The notes below the pieces were generated by a model, which saw only the letters and a list, made by a program, of their open reading frames with translations, made no database searches and was not told where the DNA came from. Shown in pieces: positions 1 to 12,830 of a stretch of DNA of 64,000 bases. The stretch spans positions 98,571,470 to 98,635,469 of the forward strand of contig CM060175.1 in assembly GCA_030549775.1 (NCBI GenBank), in the 5' to 3' direction. Numbering within the stretch: the first letter of the stretch is position 1; each line of letters opens with the position of its first letter. The DNA is from Tamarix chinensis (lineage: Eukaryota; Streptophyta; Magnoliopsida; Caryophyllales; Tamaricaceae). Both the position numbers and the translations under genes were made by a program.

Positions 1-3000
1 ACTTGCACTATGCACATACTAATGGTATTGGGTTAAGAATAAAAAAATATTATATCATTCATCCAAAACCAAATGCATAGAATTGTGCAAGTCATCAAAA
101 AAAGTTGCATATATAACAATTAAATCAAAGAGATGTTACTAATTAAAGAATTTATCAACATTACCATTTCACATCTCATTTTCCGGCACATATATGATTC
201 CACAGACAAATATTCTTCTATGATTGCTTGGAAATATGTGAACCTAGAGTTATGAATTATGATATAATCACTTTCTTTTATTAACTAAATAAGGTAATAT
301 CATTTATAAACTAGTTAATCATGTGTATCAAAAGCAAGGATGCACAGAAAATCAAAGTAATATCAATTCTTACTTATAAAATCTAGCAGAACATGATGAC
401 AAACATTTAGAACAAAAAACTAAGTCTAGGCCAATTAAACAAAAATCAACATATCATATCACATTTGTCGTGCTTCCAAAAAAAATGCAAATTTAATAAC
501 ATAGAAAGAAACAACTTAAAATGAAGGTGATTACTCTCATATGGAATACATAATTAGTAGCTAGTTGAAAACCCACCTACCTCAATTATCATGGGTTATT
601 TGTTATATACGCCAAACTCAAGATGACATTTGCAGAGGTATTTTAATTTATATGTGATATATCATGTGCATAGCAACAATACATTGACTCTTCAAAGAAA
701 GATATGATTTAACTTAGCCGGTCAACAATTAAATAATTGAATTTCCAACATATATGAGTTAATAAGAAATTCTAAGGTATGAAATCACACTGATATGAAT
801 TTGAAATCACTAGGTACAAGTAAATTTATGAAGTTGGACTCTTGTTCCACTGTGCAAACATCTACTATGCAAGAAAGACTGAGATAAGCCTCGGTGCCTA
901 AGAAATACCTCAATAGAAAGTCATCACTTAACAAAATATTATAAGGCAAAGTGCTTAGATCCTAGAAAAGAATAAAAAAGGGAAATAGAAAGGATAGAAA
1001 AGAAATCAAAATATGGGGGAGACCCTTATTCCACTAAGAAAAAGCAAGAAGAATAGAAATTCTTAGCAAATTTGAACCACATTAAAATTAGATATAAGAA
1101 GGAAATATGATTTCACTTGAGTGTTTAATAAGTACAAAATTTGAAGTTGCAAATGGCATAACAATGTTTTTTCCACCTTTGTTCAAAACCAAAATAACAT
1201 GATATCAAGACCAATTTTTCCTAAATCTCTAGCAATAAACCAAATAAGAAAGAAATATGAAATATGTCGCTCATTTCCACATAGAAATCTCTAAATATAA
1301 CACTTTTATACAAGTAGATAAAAATATTAGATCATGACGATTATAATTCAAATTCAAAAACTTTTTTTTTACAAGAAATCACTTTGGTTAAAAAGATTTA
1401 AATTTGTAAGTGCATCAAACTAATAATATTTTGGGTATAATATAATCAAATGTTGATATGTTTATGACATATGGAATCATGAACCATTTATACATATACA
1501 AAAACCATCAAATCTAGAATAAAATTACACTAGCTTTTCAATTGGCTAAGCTAGAGAAAAAAACATACCATCTTGATCCTTTTGATATGTTTTCATCAGT
1601 ATACACTTTCGATAAAGCTACTGAAAATTCATTATGTAGCTCATTCTTCTTGGAGATATTCAAAGAAAACACAAAAGACAAATAAAAATACAAGGAATGG
1701 AGAATGTTCATACTTTGCAATGAATGAAACCACCAAAATCTTTTTCACCATGTCACATTAGCTTTCAAAAAGATTAAATAAGAAATCATTGGATCTTCTT
1801 TCAACATAAGAATAATCAAAGAGAATCAAAAACCACATAAGTATAAAGAAACAAATTAAAATCAATGTTATAAAGGAATATGGTAAGGTTAGTTACACAA
1901 TTAATTATTTTGTAATGAACCAAATGACATGGCTTTGGCTCAATAAAGTACAATTCATAACTCAATCAAGGTCCCAAACAATAAATTATATATTGCTTGA
2001 CTACTATCTCCATATATATAATAAGCCTTTATCTAAAGAGATATAACATAGAAATTACTAACCAATCTCCTTAATCATAATTATATTATCGAATTAATGT
2101 GTACACTAAAAGAATAAGGTCTTATAGCAAAGTCTATCATATTTCCATAAGAACACATTAATTTATTATTCAAAATTTTCAACAATCAATTACGCATAAA
2201 GATATCAATATTGTGATCCACTCCATTAGGACACCAAAAACCCACTCAAAAGATATATAAATAACTACTTCAAGATTATATTGTCACTGAAATGCTTCAT
2301 CCTTCTTTTGTCATCTAAATTTGTATGATGGTTCTCTTACTTTTTTCCTCCAACACCTGTAAAATTCTAAGTAAAAGAATACCACCATCTTCATAACTTG
2401 AAATTAAAACTATAAAAAAAATCCCCATCCAATATCTCCTTATTATTCATTTACTTACCACAAACCTAAAAGAGAAGCATAAGCCCCTCTTATTCATAAA
2501 CTTATCATCAAATCCTTTCCTTTCTAAGTTTTGGTAATGCAATACAACACAAAAGACTAGATACAAAAAATTCCTATTCGGTATTTATCTTAATTCTATG
2601 TTACTAAAATTAAAATCCCCACAAACATGGCTCTCTACTTATTTGTCTCTTCTAAGTATTTCTCATAAGTCTATATGACTAAATGTAAAACCTAGCATGA
2701 CTACAAATAGCATTTTGGTCGTACTCCTCACCTTACACTTGGGAGTATATAAAATCCTACTTACTAACTAAAAAAAACTTAGCATTTTGCATAAAATTAT
2801 AAAGATCATATGCTTTCATGAAATTACAAATAATACTAGATTACAAGCCAAAATAGCCTAATTCATGATTGTTTTTCAAAAAAATGCATGCTATCATGGT
2901 AATTAAATTAAAATAAAAAATAGAACCAAAAATACCTAATCTAATGAAGTGTATAACCTTACCAAAAAGTAAGGTCTCTAAGTCAGCAAAGCCTCCTAAG

Positions 3001-4124
3001 GACCACCTTATTCACCTTAATCGTCTAAACAAATACAATAGGTTAGATACCAAGAATGAAAATAAGGGATTTAGAATAGGGGGAAAAAGAACCCTTATTT
3101 TTAAAAATATAAGGAGCTTGAAATGTTGAACACCACACAATCTACCACCTTTATCCATTTTTTCTCATGTTGTTGCCCCCATCAGTCTGAGGAGAATTTA
3201 CCACTAGTGATGGCCTTTATTCAATAGTAGATTATAGAGCTCATAATCTATTAAAGTGCAATCTTTGTTTTACCAAACTAGATATTTAATTTTTTCAGTT
3301 TGAGCAGAAGAAGTAATAATCAAATACAGAATTAACTTCTTATCACTTCTTCACATAATAACTTTCCAAGAATTTTTTCTTAATGAAATCAAAACAACAA
3401 TCTATTTCACTCAAAGAAATCATTTTTTGTAGTGAAAGAAACAACCTAACAACGTTTTTTTTAAACCAAACCCTAATAATAACTGAGCATTATAAGTGAT
3501 AATACAGTCATTGATATACTAAAACTAGTAATAAAAAAATTAAAATAGTAGAAACTAAAGATAATGAAGGACCAAATGGATGAGAAATATTCTTTCTCAT
3601 CTAAGGCTTAATTGGTCGCTCAATGGCTCACAAAGGCCAAAATAAATAATCCGAAATAAGAAGTACAAAATACCAAAATTATTTTAAAATTGAATACGTA
3701 GCATACTTGTGCTAAAGCCTAGTGACTAAAGAAGTTGAAGCAATCAGATAAGAGGGAGGTGCAAGGTTTGATCGAGCGAGCTTGCTCTAGAAACTAGCAT
3801 TGGACAATGAAAAACAAACAATGAACCAATAAGCTGAGCTAAGTGTCTACCTCCACCTGGTTGCACTGTTAGCTTTGTCAGTTAGAAATAGATTTTGGAG
3901 ACGTTGGATGGGCAATGGAGAGTTGGAGACTATCGTTGAGGGTAAATATTAAGACTTAATTTAGGTGGAGAGAATAAAGGTAAATTATGATAAATGATTT
4001 AAAATATTATTTGGATAAAATTAACCTGACTTAGGTGAATAAGAGTGAATATTATTTTAATTCTGTTTGGCTTAAGGTAAATGAAGGTAAAAAAAAATGG
4101 CATTTATACTTGAAGACCCTATAC
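1..4124. other. AT-rich intergenic DNA, no gene recognised
   Basis: Strongly AT-rich sequence with only short chance reading frames of about 60 codons. I see no conserved protein motif, tRNA, rRNA or clear transposon terminus. Homopolymer A runs and scattered ATAT tracts dominate. A decayed element too old to recognise by eye cannot be excluded. Confidence 0.6.
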
Positions 4125-4850
4125 ATGGTCTCCCTTTCATATATACTTGGGTGTACCTCTGAATGGTACATATCTCAATAAACAATACTATCATCCTCTA
4201 ATTGAAAGTTTCATTTTATGACTTAGATCACAACAAACCAATCTTCTCAACTATGTAGGAAGATTACAAAATCTTCTCAACTATGTAGGAAGATTACAAA
4301 TAGATAAATCAATACTTTTTTTATCCTACAAGCATATTGGAGTATGGTTTTCCCCATTCTACTTTATATCCTTTCTAAAGTTAATGCCTTGTGTAGAAAC
4401 TTGTTGTGGTCCGGCACATTAGATAGTTCCAAGCAGACACCTATCTCTTGGGAATCAGTTTGCACAAAAAAGGTTGAAGGAGGCTTGGAGCTAACTAATC
4501 TTATCTGGTGGAATATAGCTTTAATGTGCAAACTTATTTTGGCATTTTGCTTTAAAAAAGGATTCACTTTAGGTAAAGTGTGTTCATACATATTTCCTCA
4601 AGGGTGAAAGTATTTGGCATGTCAAAATCAAGCCATCATCTCCATGGATTCTCATTAAGCTTTTGAATCTAAAAGCATCATTCAACATAGTCCTTCACCC
4701 TCATAATCTGCCTCAAATTACTTCCGAGGGTAAATTCTCAATTGTTGTTGTTTATAACCTTATAAGACCTCAGCATAATAGAGTGAACTAGTGTCCTATG
4801 GTTTGGTCTAAGCACAATAAGTTTCTTTACAGCTAGCAAATAAAGGAGTG
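4125..4850 (+). mobile_element. Decayed LINE (L1-type) reverse-transcriptase C-terminal fragment
   Basis: Conceptual translation on the plus strand gives the conserved plant L1 pattern: LPFIYLGVPLNGTYL, then LLNYVGRLQ, then LCRNLLWSGTLD, then PISWESVCTKKVEGGLELTNL, followed by SPWILIKLLNLKASF and VVYNLIRPQHNRVN. These correspond to the segment after the RT palm and before the zf-RVT domain of plant non-LTR retrotransposons. Stops and frame changes interrupt the frame, and the catalytic core is absent, so the fragment is inactive. Both ends are blurred and no poly(A) tail or target duplication was found. Confidence 0.75.
4241..4300 (+). repeat. Perfect 30-bp tandem duplication
   Basis: Two identical 30-base units lie head to tail at 4241-4270 and 4271-4300. 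Each starts ATCTTCTCAACTATG and encodes the LINE residues LLNYVGRLQ. The duplication therefore occurred inside the dead LINE fragment, and the lack of any difference suggests it is recent compared with the decay around it. Confidence 0.95.
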
Positions 4851-5799
4851 CATAAGGTTAAACAACAACAATTGAGAATTTGCTAGTCATTCTTTACAGC
4901 TATTCCTAACAATGTCAGGCTTCCCAAAGCGTACAAAAATGATGCCTCTCGAGGACTTTGCTTTATAGTAGAACTCGAGAAGCGTCGCTAATTTTAGAAA
5001 ATTTCATATTTGGAAACCATCAGTCCATTCAAACTTCAATCAAACGACAACAGAGTAAAAAAATTTCAACAAAAAGGACAAAATGACAACAGAGTAAAAA
5101 AAAAAATCAATTATCTTTACATACAATTTTACTAGATCTATCTGGTAATCTGTTCACAAACTGGAATATAATCAAACCCTTACAAGCTAGCTAGAAGTGA
5201 TGGTTTATCGGTAGCTCATTGATTGAGATTCTTTCGTAATAGAATCTTTACTTACGAGAAAAACAAAGACAAAATATTAATATGAGAGTATTTATTTTTA
5301 TACAAACGGGAATCAAATTAATTTATCCCTGATAAACGAGAATCAATTTTTTTATAATCAAATTAATATGAGAGTATTTATTTTTATACAAACGGGAAGC
5401 AAATTAACATAGGTTAAGGTGATTAAAGACCCCGACGCCAATGTAGAAAAATGAGACATGGGAATGCGCATGCTTATTTGTGCATAAGAGAGAATATTGG
5501 AGCGTGAAGAGAGAATATTTGTAATGTAATAATTGAGAAATTGTAGTTCCCAGAATTCAACCCACAACCTAGGAACAGAACACAAAAGATAATATGATTT
5601 ACCATTGCAGAAAACAATAATTAGTACTTAGACAATAATTAGTCCGCCGTAAATCTAAGTTCATAGCATAATCATTAATAATCAATAAATTTATTAATAA
5701 CCCACCCCTCACCCCCCCCCCGGGGCCAAAAGTTACCTTCCATAAAAGAATAAAGAATACAAAAAATACTGACAAATGTATACCATCATCATTAACTAA
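4851..5799. other. Intergenic DNA 3' of the AGP gene
   Basis: No gene seen. A roughly 44-bp motif (core TATGAGAGTATTTATTTTTA) occurs at about 5276-5320 and again at about 5362-5406, an 86-bp period, with one visible difference. A C run at 5712-5721 is followed by GGGG. The stretch next to 5799 should include the 3' UTR of the minus-strand AGP gene. Confidence 0.6.
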
Positions 5800-6504
5800 T
5801 CATACAGCCATAGCCACAAAAACAGCCAGCCCACTCAAAGCAATCCCGACCTCGTACTTAGACTTCACTCCAGATTCATCATCAGCAGCTGGACCCATTG
5901 CCGTCTCAGGCGATACACTTCCCGGCGCGAGGCTTGGCTCACTTCCGGAAGGGATTGTAGGGGCACCGGCCGGAGTCGCCGAACTCGCAGGAACGCTCGA
6001 CGTCGGAGCAGCACTCTCAGCCTCAGGGGTCTCTGCCGCAGGAGGAGAACTCACTGGACTGACAGCCGGCGAAACAGAGCTCGACGGAGGAGGGGTTGTC
6101 GGCACAGGTACCGGAGGAGACCCACCGGAGGTCGACGGGCTAGACGCTGGAGAAATGGTGGTAGAAGTCGGCGAAGAAGCCGGAGCTTGAGACGGTGAAA
6201 CATGCCCTTCTGATGATGGACTGGTCGCTGGAGCCACTGCAGGCGACGGCGACGCGGAGGATTGCGTTGGGGATGGAGATGACATTGAAGGAGATTTGGG
6301 AGACGGTGAAGGGGATGAAGTTCCTTGTGGCGGCGGTGAAAGCGGCGGAGGCGATAGAAGAGGCCTAGGTGAACTTGCCGGAGACGGTGAGTTCTGGGAC
6401 TGTGATGGTGGCGACGCTGTCGGAGCATTGTTTGGTGACTGTGAACATACGGTGATCGAGAAACATAAGATCAATGATATGATTAAATTTAATGTACGTG
6501 CCAT
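5800..6504 (-). CDS. AGP: Classical arabinogalactan protein (GPI-anchored cell-surface proteoglycan core)
   Basis: The frame encodes 234 residues in one exon. The N terminus MARTLNLIISLILCFSITVC is a typical secretion signal, with likely cleavage before QSPNN. Residues from about 22 to 205 are almost only Pro, Ala, Ser and Thr, with many SP, AP and TP dipeptides, the contexts in which plant prolines are hydroxylated and O-glycosylated with arabinogalactan. The C terminus has a small-residue region (DDESG), a short spacer (VKSKYEV) and a hydrophobic tail (GIALSGLAVFVAMAV), as expected for replacement by a GPI anchor. Length and layout match classical AGPs without a fasciclin domain or Lys-rich block. 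The product should sit at the outer plasma membrane or wall; its exact role is not readable from sequence. The start ATG is the first one, 5' of a clear signal peptide. A TATA motif lies about 120 bp upstream. Confidence 0.92.
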   Translation of the reverse strand: MARTLNLIISLILCFSITVCSQSPNNAPTASPPSQSQNSPSPASSPRPLLSPPPLSPPPQGTSSPSPSPKSPSMSSPSPTQSSASPSPAVAPATSPSSEGHVSPSQAPASSPTSTTISPASSPSTSGGSPPVPVPTTPPPSSSVSPAVSPVSSPPAAETPEAESAAPTSSVPASSATPAGAPTIPSGSEPSLAPGSVSPETAMGPAADDESGVKSKYEVGIALSGLAVFVAMAV

Positions 6505-6622
6505 TTGATAGCTTGGGTGAATCCGATCAAATATTGAGTGGGAGAAGTACGAGGGAGGACGTTAGATTGAGTGTCGAGAGCGAGGCAAGTAGATTATGAT
6601 TGGGAAAGAAGGATTCAGAGGG

Positions 6623-6631
6623 GATTTATAG
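6623..6631 (-). promoter_or_regulatory. TATA box of the AGP gene
   Basis: On the minus strand the sequence reads CTATAAATC, a good plant TATA motif, about 120 bases upstream of the AGP start codon. This leaves room for a transcription start near 6590-6600 and a leader of roughly 90 bases. Position and motif are visible; use as promoter is inferred. Confidence 0.6.
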
Positions 6632-8400
6632 AGCGAGGATGGATGAAGTGAACGTTGGAGGCCGGTGTATTTCTTGTGGTTTTGAAAAAGTAAAACCCAG
6701 AAGTGACCGTTGAGAAGGATGGATTCCGATAAGACGCTACGGTATGCCCGTGTAAAAGGGCAATAGAGCCGTTGTTCGGAGTTTGTTCTTTTTTCTTTTC
6801 CTTTTTCTTTTTGATTGTTTGGACTTTTCCCGGTGTAAAATAGAAACGCTTGCTAGGCCTTCGAAGAAACGCGACCGCACACAACGGATTTCCGTTCGCG
6901 CTTGGGGTGTTTGCCACGAGGACAATAGTTTGAAAAGGCAAAAACAAAAATTACTACTAGCAGTAGTATTTATTTAACTTATATTTTGTTATATACTTGA
7001 AATTTATACAATATTAGTTAGAAGAATATCTATTTTACGTCAAACAATAATCTATAAACAGTTTATTATATAAATTTCTTTTTTATATATTTAAAATACA
7101 ATATATAAATACAATAATATCCTTTCCACCTTAGTTATTCTCGTATTTATCATTTAATAATTTAAGCCTTTTTCTTCTCTTTTGATATGGACATATACTA
7201 ACACAGTACAAACATGTTAGTTAGATAGCGAGTAAACCTTACATTGCTTTTCTTCAATGGAGCTTGATCCAGCATTATTTGTCTTATTCATAGATTTGGA
7301 TGATGTTAGATCATATCTAAGATTCACTTCTATTTACATTATTTAAGGTTATAAATAAGTCGAACACATTTGTATTAGGCTCGTTCGTTTAGACTATGTT
7401 TAGGGTTAGAAATAAATCAATCATCTTTGGATTAGGCTTGACTAGTTTAATTAAAAGAACAAGTCGGACTAATTTTTTAACGAGCATAGCCAAACTCACG
7501 AGTCTAAGTTATAATTAAGTCGAGGTGTGTGGGTGTGTGTTTTATAGTGAGAAAAAAATTTCAAATTCTCTAAAAAAAAGTGGACCCCATATTTTTTAAA
7601 TTTAATTTTCTCAAGTTTAATGATTTATTAACGTAATTTAATAAAAAAATTATTTTAATCATTATCGACGGTTTTGAATTCATATTAGAATTTAACTAAT
7701 CGTTGTCATTGTAAATTATTCTAAATTAATTTGTTTACGATCTTGACTTTTATTATAGTCATATGATTTTGATTTTTGAGTAAAAATATATTTATGTTAT
7801 GTCATTTTCACTTTAATATTTTCAATTTAATTCTTATTATAATTTTGTCGTGTGATGATAATTTTATTTTGAGGTTATACTTCAGTGACAAAATAAATTG
7901 CTCAAATTATAAAATTTCATTTAAAATGGTAAATTATTTTAATAATTTTTATCTGTAACAAATATTTTTTTTTCATTGAATTTATCTATTTTTACAAAGT
8001 TGATAAGATCTTCTAAAATTTTTGAATTAAAAATTTTCGTAACTTATTTATGACTTTATTTCCAAATATAATTTTCTCCTATTTTTTTCCTTATTGGTTT
8101 ATGGATCACATTTTTTAAAATCATTTAAATTATTGTTAGTTTCTTAAATTTTGATTTAAATATTTTTTTCAAGTACTTTTAAATATATTTTTAGGTCAAA
8201 TTATGTATTTCCATAAATAATGCGAAGTATCGCGTTCATTGGTCTTTTCTTTTGAAAGCTTATTTGAAATTTTTAAATAGATTTTATATTGATTTCATGT
8301 CTTTATGAAATATATTTTGATAAATGAGTCTCAAATAAAAGTATACATTAATATTTTTCAGATATTTAGTATCCTCTTAAAAGTATGTGTATTAGTAAAC
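6632..8400. other. AGP upstream region and AT-rich intergenic DNA
   Basis: The first 300 bases should carry the AGP promoter, including a CT/TTTC-rich tract at 6785-6835. Beyond that the DNA is very AT-rich. Around 7370-7530 short pieces such as GGCTCGTTCGTTTAG and CACGAGTCTAAGTT resemble the interior of old hAT-type or MITE sequences, but no termini could be defined. No gene seen. Confidence 0.5.
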
Positions 8401-9088
8401 AAATGACCACTTAACCCCTCCCCCTTTTCCTTCCTTGTCTCTCTTTATTTCCCATATTTTTCCCTAACAAAAACTGACTTGCCCTTCTTGCTCATGTGGT
8501 CCTTCCTTTATGTACCTATGATCCCTATCAAACCACCACCACACCACCTCAACCCACTACTTGGCCACACCACAGAAAATACACTACCATTGATGAGCTC
8601 CGATGTAGTTGCAAGTGGTAGTGATGGCACAATTCAACCTCAGTCAACGTGGCAGTCCAACACGGCCACCAACACCACAACTCCACCTCCATCTCCCTTC
8701 ATTATCATTGAACACCACCGAAGCTTCGCCAACGGCAATAAGGCATAGCAACTGCAACATCAACATGCAACTCTAGCTGTGGAGCATTACCCACGGCACC
8801 AGCACATCACTAGTTCAACACCACCATATATCCACCATGAGACCAATCGGACTGCCAACAAGTGATGGTGGACCTCCGATGAAGCTCCCCTAATCTTCAC
8901 TCAATCTGATTAACAGATTTTAGTTGGTATAAATTTCTCTAAACCCTAACTTTAATTTTGATTAATTTTGGATAAATTAGGCTTAATTAGGTTAAAATGG
9001 TTGTTGGATTATGTATGTATGAATTGTGTGATTGACTTGGAGTGATTAATTATATTGTATGTTGATGATTGGTGAAATTTGGATTTTT

Positions 9089-9208
9089 AACTCAGTTATG
9101 TCCTAATTGCACAAATTTATTTAATTAAGCTAGTTTTGATAAATTGATAACTCAGTTATGTCATAATTGCTCAAATTTATTCGATTAAGCTAGTTTTGAT
9201 AAATTGAT
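9089..9208 (+). repeat. 60-bp tandem duplication
   Basis: Two 60-base units at 9089-9148 and 9149-9208, each beginning AACTCAGTTATGTC and ending AAATTGAT, differ at only a few positions. They lie inside the old LTR-like remnant. Confidence 0.9.
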
Positions 9209-12200
9209 TGTATAATATGGTTTGAAATGTATCTAATTTTATTATAGTAGCTTTAACTTGATAAATTTGATGAAATTGATTGAATTGATAGTTATGGGCT
9301 CAAACCCTAATAAGGGAGTCATGTCATTGCATTGTGTTTGACCTTTGAGTTGTTTCTACCAATTGGTTTTACGATGCACTTTCGAAGATGATTAATTTTA
9401 TTTTTGATTCGTTAATTTGATAAAATTAATAAGAATGAACCGAATTGAAATATGTATACCATAACACTAATTTAGTTGAATTGGGACATATCTTTATAAT
9501 TTTCAATCAAATTAATTATACAAAATATTTTATAATATGCTTCAGATTATCAATTTTAATATTTGAGATAGAATTGGATAATTTGTGGTTCAGGCCTAGA
9601 AACCCTATTTTTTAACATAGTTTTATGGAAATTGATTTTTTTTATGCTTCTTTTAACTAGTTTATTAATAGCTTTGATTTAAAATCATATGAATTGTATT
9701 TTTATATTATCGGTTTGAATTAACTCTCTTAAACTGGTTGGTTTGTCATTTTTGTTCTAAAACTTAATTAGTAAGTCATCTTTCTCTGTAGCCCTTCCCT
9801 TAGTTTTCCACGCTGATTTGAAACACCTTAATTGATCTTTGATTAACTCAATTTTGAATCTTTGTGGAGCTACTCTTAAGTATTAAGTTTTGGATATAAT
9901 TTTTCAGAAAAGCCATTTGTGATTTTCTTTGTTGATTAAATTATAATACCTGAATTATTTATCGATATTATCTAACCTACTCTCATTATGTCCATCTGTG
10001 ATCCAGGAAAGCATTCTCATAGATCCTCGAGTTACTTATCTTCCTCTCTTTATTATTTGGCTTAACTAGCTTCGGATCTATATAAGTATCTACTTACATT
10101 TGCTTATTGGGAAATCATGAAATATATGTCTTTTGAGGTTGAAGGTGATAGGTATGCTTTATATGATTTATGTATGTTACGCCTATATCATGTCTTGTAT
10201 GATACTTTTATGTGTCTATAAGGTTATGATTTTTCAATAAAAATTTATGTTAGTATGTTCTTATTATGTTATCATATGATCTATCAATTTAACCACATGT
10301 GGGCCTTATATGGAGAATGTTATCTTTAGAATAATTGTGTTACTTAATACAAGTTTGAATTTCATTATATACTCTTACCCTTTTATGTTGCCATGTCCAA
10401 TCATGTGTTTATAAATATAATTCTATGATCTCATGTTATCTTGTATGTTATCACATGTACACTTGTATACCTTTAATAATTATGACTATAAATAATGTTA
10501 TAATGCATAAGATGTATGCCTCTTAATAAGTAAATTTGGAGCATATATTGGTTGTTCATAAGGGTTGCACAAACATTTTTCCATTAATGTTTCGTCTCTT
10601 CACTAGAATCATCATTAGATCATTAAATTAATGATGATCATTTATTTACATTCCTCTCTTTTAGATTGAGTTATTCTTTCAATTAATAATATTTCTTCAT
10701 GCTTTGTTTTAGCTCCAATTGTTGCATTATTAAGTTAAGCATCCAATAGCATCTAAGTAGATATATTTTTGTAAAGGTTGTAAATTTTGAAAAGCTAGCC
10801 GGTGGTGGTAATATTCATTGTGTAGAGGTGAGGTTTCTTCTCGTCACAATGAAAAGCTAATTCTTTAGTTTTGATTCAAACTTGAACCTTATTCATTTGG
10901 ATCGCCATATATAATTGACAATTGACAATTCACTATAAATATCATGTAATTTGGGGTTTTAAATTAAATTCAATAATTATATGAGCCTTCTGGAAAAAGT
11001 TATTTCTTACCTATAAAATTAAGAATTTTGGAGCCTATAACTCTTGAGATAAGGCTATCATTGCATGCATAAGACATGGGAGTTATACCTTGTATTTTGG
11101 GTACGTTAATAATAATAATATTTGAGAAAAATATACTAATTTTAGTGGACAGATGGTCATTACGGGAAGAGTAATGCCTAGAATGTGAACTTAGGGTTAC
11201 AGGAAAAAAATAAGCATCTCAACCTTTGAAAATAGCCTTGTTACCTATTTGATGAAGCCTCACTTGCCTTAATTATGTTTGTCCTTATAAACCAGTCATG
11301 AATAAAATATTAATTATTTAAAGTAGAAGATTGCATGAGTTGGGACCAAGTATTGGGTCTGTTCCACCGGACGATAATAGTAGCTCAAGTGTGTCGTCCC
11401 TGAAAGGTGATGCAAATCATTCCACTGGTTAAGAATAGTGGCTCAAAAGCGTTTCGTCCTAAGAGGGGTTTGATCTGTTCCACCGGACGATAATAGTGGC
11501 TCAAGTCTGTTGTACCTGAAAAGTGCTTTGGATCGTTCCACCTATTTAAGAATAGTGGAGTCCCTGAATTCAACATAAATAAAAGAATGGATCATGTTTG
11601 AAATATCCCAAAACCCTAATTTTAAGAATTTTAGCTAATTAAGGATTTATTATGGAAAATTAATTAAATAAATTATTTTATTAAAATAAAAGGGAATTAA
11701 TTAGGAAAAATCAAGAAGAAAATAATAAATATTTTAATTAGGAAAAATTAGGGTGTTTTGCTAATTAAAATAGAATTTAGGAAAAATCTTTTAAAAATCC
11801 TAAATTAGCCTAAAAAAGGAATTAAATATTATTTTATTTAAAATATCATTATTTTTATATATTCCAAAATACCAAAACATTCTATATATCCCAACCCACC
11901 TATTTTCTTTTCTTTTTTTCCTTTTCTTTCCTTTTTCTTTCTTTTTCCTTCTTCTTCTTTTCTTCTTTCTTCCCCTTTCCCCTGACCTAGGCCAACCCTA
12001 CAGCCCAAATCCCCTCTCCTTTTCTCCTTCAGTGGCCCAACACCAGAACGTCGTGTTTCGTCTTATTTGTTCCCCCATCGCCGGCTAGCTCTCCTTCTTT
12101 TCTTTTCTTTCTTTTCTCCCCAACCGCCCGGTTCACCCCTACCTTCTTCTTCCCCACATCGACCTGCAACTTCCTCCCCAACTCCCCAAGAATCTCGTCG

Positions 12201-12830
12201 CCAACCACGCCCGATTGACTGGTCATTTCTCCCCTCTCTTCCCCACTGATCCGCCGGCCACTTCCACCCAACCACTCCTCCCCTCTTGTCGCACGATTTC
12301 CTTCTTCCCTAGTCAATCGTAGTCTATCATGATTTGATCTGCGCCAGCCTGCCGTCGCCGATCGGTGCGCCTCACCTACCTACCCTATTCTTATATCACC
12401 CTTCTGACATTATCCCCTCCTTTAGCCCTATAAATACCCCCTTACTAGCTCTAGAGTACAGTTTTTTCCCACAGCCCAGAAAACCTCTCCTTTGTGCCAC
12501 CACCCAATCAGACGCTAGTCCCGTCACCGTCATTCGAACCACCCACAACACCACTCTTTGCACCACCCTCTACCTAACTACACCACCCTCCACCCCCGAT
12601 TTGCCTTGCACAAGCCACCCCGGCCGTGCAAAGTCTCCTTCCCACTCGGCCACACTTTAACCTTCGCAGCCCTTTGCACCACCATTAGCCACCACTCTCG
12701 CTGTAACCACCACCTCCTACACCTCCCAAACTACCCTGCAAACTTTCCTCTACCTCCCCCTACCCTTCGTTTCCCCTTCTTCCCTCTCCTCCTCCTTTTC
12801 TCCATTTCCTCCACTTTCGGCCACCACAAC

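Noticed and set aside
6051..6428. 125-codon His/Arg-rich frame on the same strand as the AGP gene
   Set aside because: It is the AGP sequence in another frame; the Pro/Ala/Ser codons read as Arg/His/Leu. The AGP frame has signal peptide and GPI signal.
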